Shown: positions 61,265-64,000 of the stretch, in pieces
Position numbering within the stretch: the stretch's first letter is position 1
How the letters are laid out: the number at the start of each line of letters is the position of its first letter
NCBI GenBank assembly: GCA_032622095.1
Contig: CP136063.1
Span: 209,795,934-209,859,933 of the forward strand
Reading direction: 5' to 3'
DNA from: Siphonodentalium dalli
Lineage: Eukaryota > Mollusca > Scaphopoda > Gadilida > Siphonodentaliidae
DNA: 64,000 nt
Made by a program: the position numbers and the translations under genes
The notes under the pieces: model-generated
The model's database searches: none
Told to the model about the DNA's origin: nothing
Seen by the model: only the letters and a program-made list of their open reading frames with translations

Positions 61265-61600
61265 TTATGTTATGAGCCTGGATGTCTCAATAGGCTATGG
61301 TTATGAGCCTGGATGTCTCATTAGGCTATGGTTATGAGTCTGGATGTCTCATCAGGCTATGGTTATGGGCTTGGTTGTCTCATTAGGCTATGGTTATGAG
61401 CCTGGATGTCTCATTAGGCTATGGTTATGGGTCTGGATATCTCATTAGGATATGGTTATGAGTCTGGATGTCTCATTAGGCTATGGTTATGGGCCTGGAT
61501 ACCGCATTAGGCTATGGTTATGAGCCTGGTTGTCAAATTAGGTTATGGATATGAGCCTGGATGACTGATTAGGTTATGGTTATGAGCTTGGTTGTCGGAC
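61265..61600. repeat. 31-bp minisatellite, about 11 copies
   Basis: Head-to-tail units containing 'ggttatgagcctggatgtct' and 'cattaggctat', with substitutions between copies. Non-coding. Confidence 0.9.
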
Positions 61601-62160
61601 CACGTTGGGCAAAACAATTTATCATTTTTCTCAAACTTTTTGCAATAGAAGTACCTTTTCTGACAATTTTATTGGTCTGCATCCATTAAAACTTCACAAT
61701 GTCCCAATTTAATTATATATGCAACAATATTTCCAAAATATTACCTGACAAACTCTATTTAAATGATTAAACTAAACAAGCAATACAGTGTTATCGCCAA
61801 AGCCCAGATCTGGGCTTCCAGCACTCTTACATAGGGTCCAAATATGGGCTTTCAGCACTGAACCAGTTAAGAGCGCGTGTCAATTTTTACAAATATGTAA
61901 GAGCCCAGGCCTAAGATCAAGTTAAAATTGAAACGTGGTATTATCGATTGATCATGCAAGTGCACGTGGTGTCGCTTTTGATTGGATAGCAGACATTCTC
62001 CACGCACTGAACTACACACACCTGGGCGGCCCGTGTGTTCCAGGAGTTGTTGGTTTCACGCTACAGTGAAATAACAATAGCTGCAATGAAATAACGAAAT
62101 CGTATTTCACTGTAATAGCTTCGACGAGAAAGATGCGACAATCTACGTTTCGGTATATAA

Positions 62161-64000
62161 GTTTACGCACTAGAAAAACCTTGCTAAAGTCATAAAATAG
62201 CGGTTTGTGTTTCGCAGGATTCTCGTGTTTCACGGCGACGAATACTTTGATTGTCACTGTGATATATAAAATAAGGCCACGTGGCGATTACAATTTAAGG
62301 AAACAATATCAGAGTCAACTCCAACATTGAGAACCAGAGAAACAGTCTAGAAATGACCATGCTATATACATGTATATGATGTATTTGACCAGAGCGTATA
62401 ACACGATATAACGAACATACATTCTAGTGACGTAGTAACCTATTAGTAATTCTGATCTTATTCATTGTGCTAAAGGTATCCATCAGTATTTTGTGTATTT
62501 TCCTGTCAATTTTGATCACCGAAACGTGACGAAATACCGGCTTTGATCTGAAGATTACGTCATTGTGAGATTCCTCGTGGGTATGGGACCTCTAATAACA
62601 ATAACATAAAGTTTTTTTTATAAAATCAGATTTATTTCATTATTGTCCCATTTCAACATTTTTATTAGAAACATCACCACGTGACATACCAGTTAGGTAT
62701 TCGAAAGCAAGTCGAGGTCTGTTGTGCTTTTAAAGATCCACTGTCCGATTTGACACCAAATTTGTCCAAAATTGCCTGAGTTAATGTTCGGCTGACCAAG
62801 CAAATAAAAAACACTTGCAATCGCCATCATTTGTACGGCACAAACATCGAGAAATCCATAAAATCCTCCATCAGTTTTACGTTGATAACTACCATAATTG
62901 AGAATGCTTTTGTTATATGCCGCTGTTGACGATGGTACCACAAACGCTGTTTATCAGAGACGATCATTGGAATTTTGCTAGGCTGACAAAAAATTCAATA
63001 CTTGTTAAAAAATATTTTTTTTAAAGACCACATCTGGCCCCCAAAACCTTATGTTAATGTGCTCATGTGTCCGATCTCATTATTTTCTCATTATAGAGAA
63101 TGTACAGATGATGGTTTGATGGTTTCAAATAGGACAGTGCATCTTTAATTTTAATTATTAATATTCATCTAAATCGCCAAAATTAAATCAATTACATGGG
63201 TAAGGGCAAAAACAAGTTTTGGTTCTCGGGCAATTGTTTTTTCTTCAAATCAATGAGGGAGAGAGGTTTTTTATTTTTATTTTATTTTTAATTTTGTTCA
63301 GCACATAGTAAGCATGACCAGTAATACCTTCCTTTGTCTATAGTAATAACCAGGAAATGCAGAGGAAACTGGTATAAACTTATTAAATCTTATATCAAAA
63401 TGGCATTGTACTACCATTATATGACAGAGATGTTACCTAACATATCATTCCCCTGACTATTCACTATTGTTATTGTTGTCTATAAACTGATATCTCTCCG
63501 TTCATCCATTGCGTTTGTGTCAATTGTCTGGAGTTACAATTAATATATAATTTAGTACACCATTACTGATTGTAACAAGAGCATGAGGATCAGTTATTGT
63601 TCTTAAATGTAGTCATCTACATATATGTTCTATGTCCACAAGTCACTGTTCACACACTTCACTGATATGTTAGAGCTCAATACCCATGGAGAGGTTGGTA
63701 AAACATATACGGGGCCTGAGAACCAAAACCCCTTTTGTTGCCAAAAAATGCTACACATGTAAGGCGATCACAGCAATTTTTGACATAAACAACCTAACCC
63801 TAAAAGCAAAATTAGAAATCTGAAAATTAAGAACACTGAATATATGTTTATGTTTGTTTAAAATATATATGCTTAGCTGTAGCTTCTTCGGGCACTCAGT
63901 GGATGTACCACAAATAGTCTCTGAAGAACTACACTTGGAGAGACAATATCAGAAAGGCTTGTAGGATGAGATAAAAATATTTGGTGCCACTCAGAACTTG
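62161..64000. other. No recognisable gene
   Basis: AT-rich sequence with homopolymer tracts (for example T/A-rich at 63004-63025 and 63265-63295). Open frames such as 62693-62941 show no family pattern. Confidence 0.5.

Larger units (their letters stand above)
57605..62160. mobile_element. Element(s) with inverted arms of several hundred bp
   Basis: The segment 57605-57715 ('aaacgtaaatcg', 'gctacagtgaaata', 'atttcattgtagc', 'tatttcactgtagc') has an inverted match at about 62045-62160. The segment 57880-58035 ('aaaaagaacaactacagttt', 'tgaaacatctctcattt', 'gtgtctggaaagaa') has an inverted match at about 60895-61045. Each outer arm also folds on itself through the tacagtgaaata / tatttcactgta words. 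No transposase is visible between them. The interior contains a SINE and a separate hairpin element. It could be one foldback element or two copies of a smaller repeat in opposite orientation. Confidence 0.5.

Noticed and set aside
62693-62941. 82-codon minus frame
   Set aside because: No family pattern or gene context.

Overview
The window looks like nuclear DNA from a metazoan, most likely a marine invertebrate such as a mollusc or another lophotrochozoan. The evidence is an AT-rich background, one spliced host gene with GT/AG introns, abundant tandem satellites, a non-LTR retrotransposon fragment, a tRNA-derived SINE and a large Polinton/Maverick element. The species call is inference.

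Layout. 1-4.6 kb: no recognisable gene. 4.7-8.6 kb: a minus-strand non-LTR retrotransposon piece, with a coiled-coil/SGNH-esterase ORF1 and a broken endonuclease ORF2, but no reverse transcriptase. 11.2-19.3 kb: a 93-bp tandem array with higher-order repeats. 20.5-20.7 kb: a retroelement 3' end. 21.0-26.2 kb: a 50-bp satellite. 26.45-57.56 kb: a plus-strand flavin-containing monooxygenase (FMO) gene in five exons (26451-26481, 30238-30839, 32017-32442, 56666-56831, 57317-57555). The 33-bp 3' end of its exon 2, splice donor included, has been amplified about 22 times in intron 2. Intron 3 is about 24 kb because it contains a Polinton (33249-52401) and, next to it, a foldback-like element (52815-56575). 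From 57.6 kb on there are further inverted-repeat, SINE and hairpin elements and a 31-bp minisatellite.

The Polinton. It has terminal inverted repeats of about 380-490 bp that each contain a long hairpin. Most genes lie on the minus strand: adenain-like protease, a 149-aa protein, double-jelly-roll-type major capsid protein, a small basic protein, a penton-like minor capsid protein, a small membrane protein, chromodomain integrase, several short conserved-looking proteins, FtsK/HerA-type packaging ATPase and protein-primed-type DNA polymerase B. The capsid genes, the protease and two unknowns are open. Polymerase, integrase, ATPase and several small genes carry stops and frameshifts, and three catalytic positions are changed to Tyr. 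The polymerase is also split by about 4.1 kb of a 164-bp tandem repeat. The copy is therefore dead.

The most unusual signal is at the Polinton's ends. Three genes (33.8-34.2 kb minus, 50.5-51.0 kb plus, 51.3-51.8 kb minus) each end just before a 16-nt stem-loop matching the 3' processing signal of replication-dependent histone mRNAs. Two of the three also have a purine-rich GAAAGATAC-like element downstream. The same three genes have related upstream elements built around a CGACGT(C/G)AT core. Two of them share a segment resembling an OTU-type cysteine peptidase. I read this as a cell-cycle (S-phase) linked expression module captured by, or evolved in, the element.
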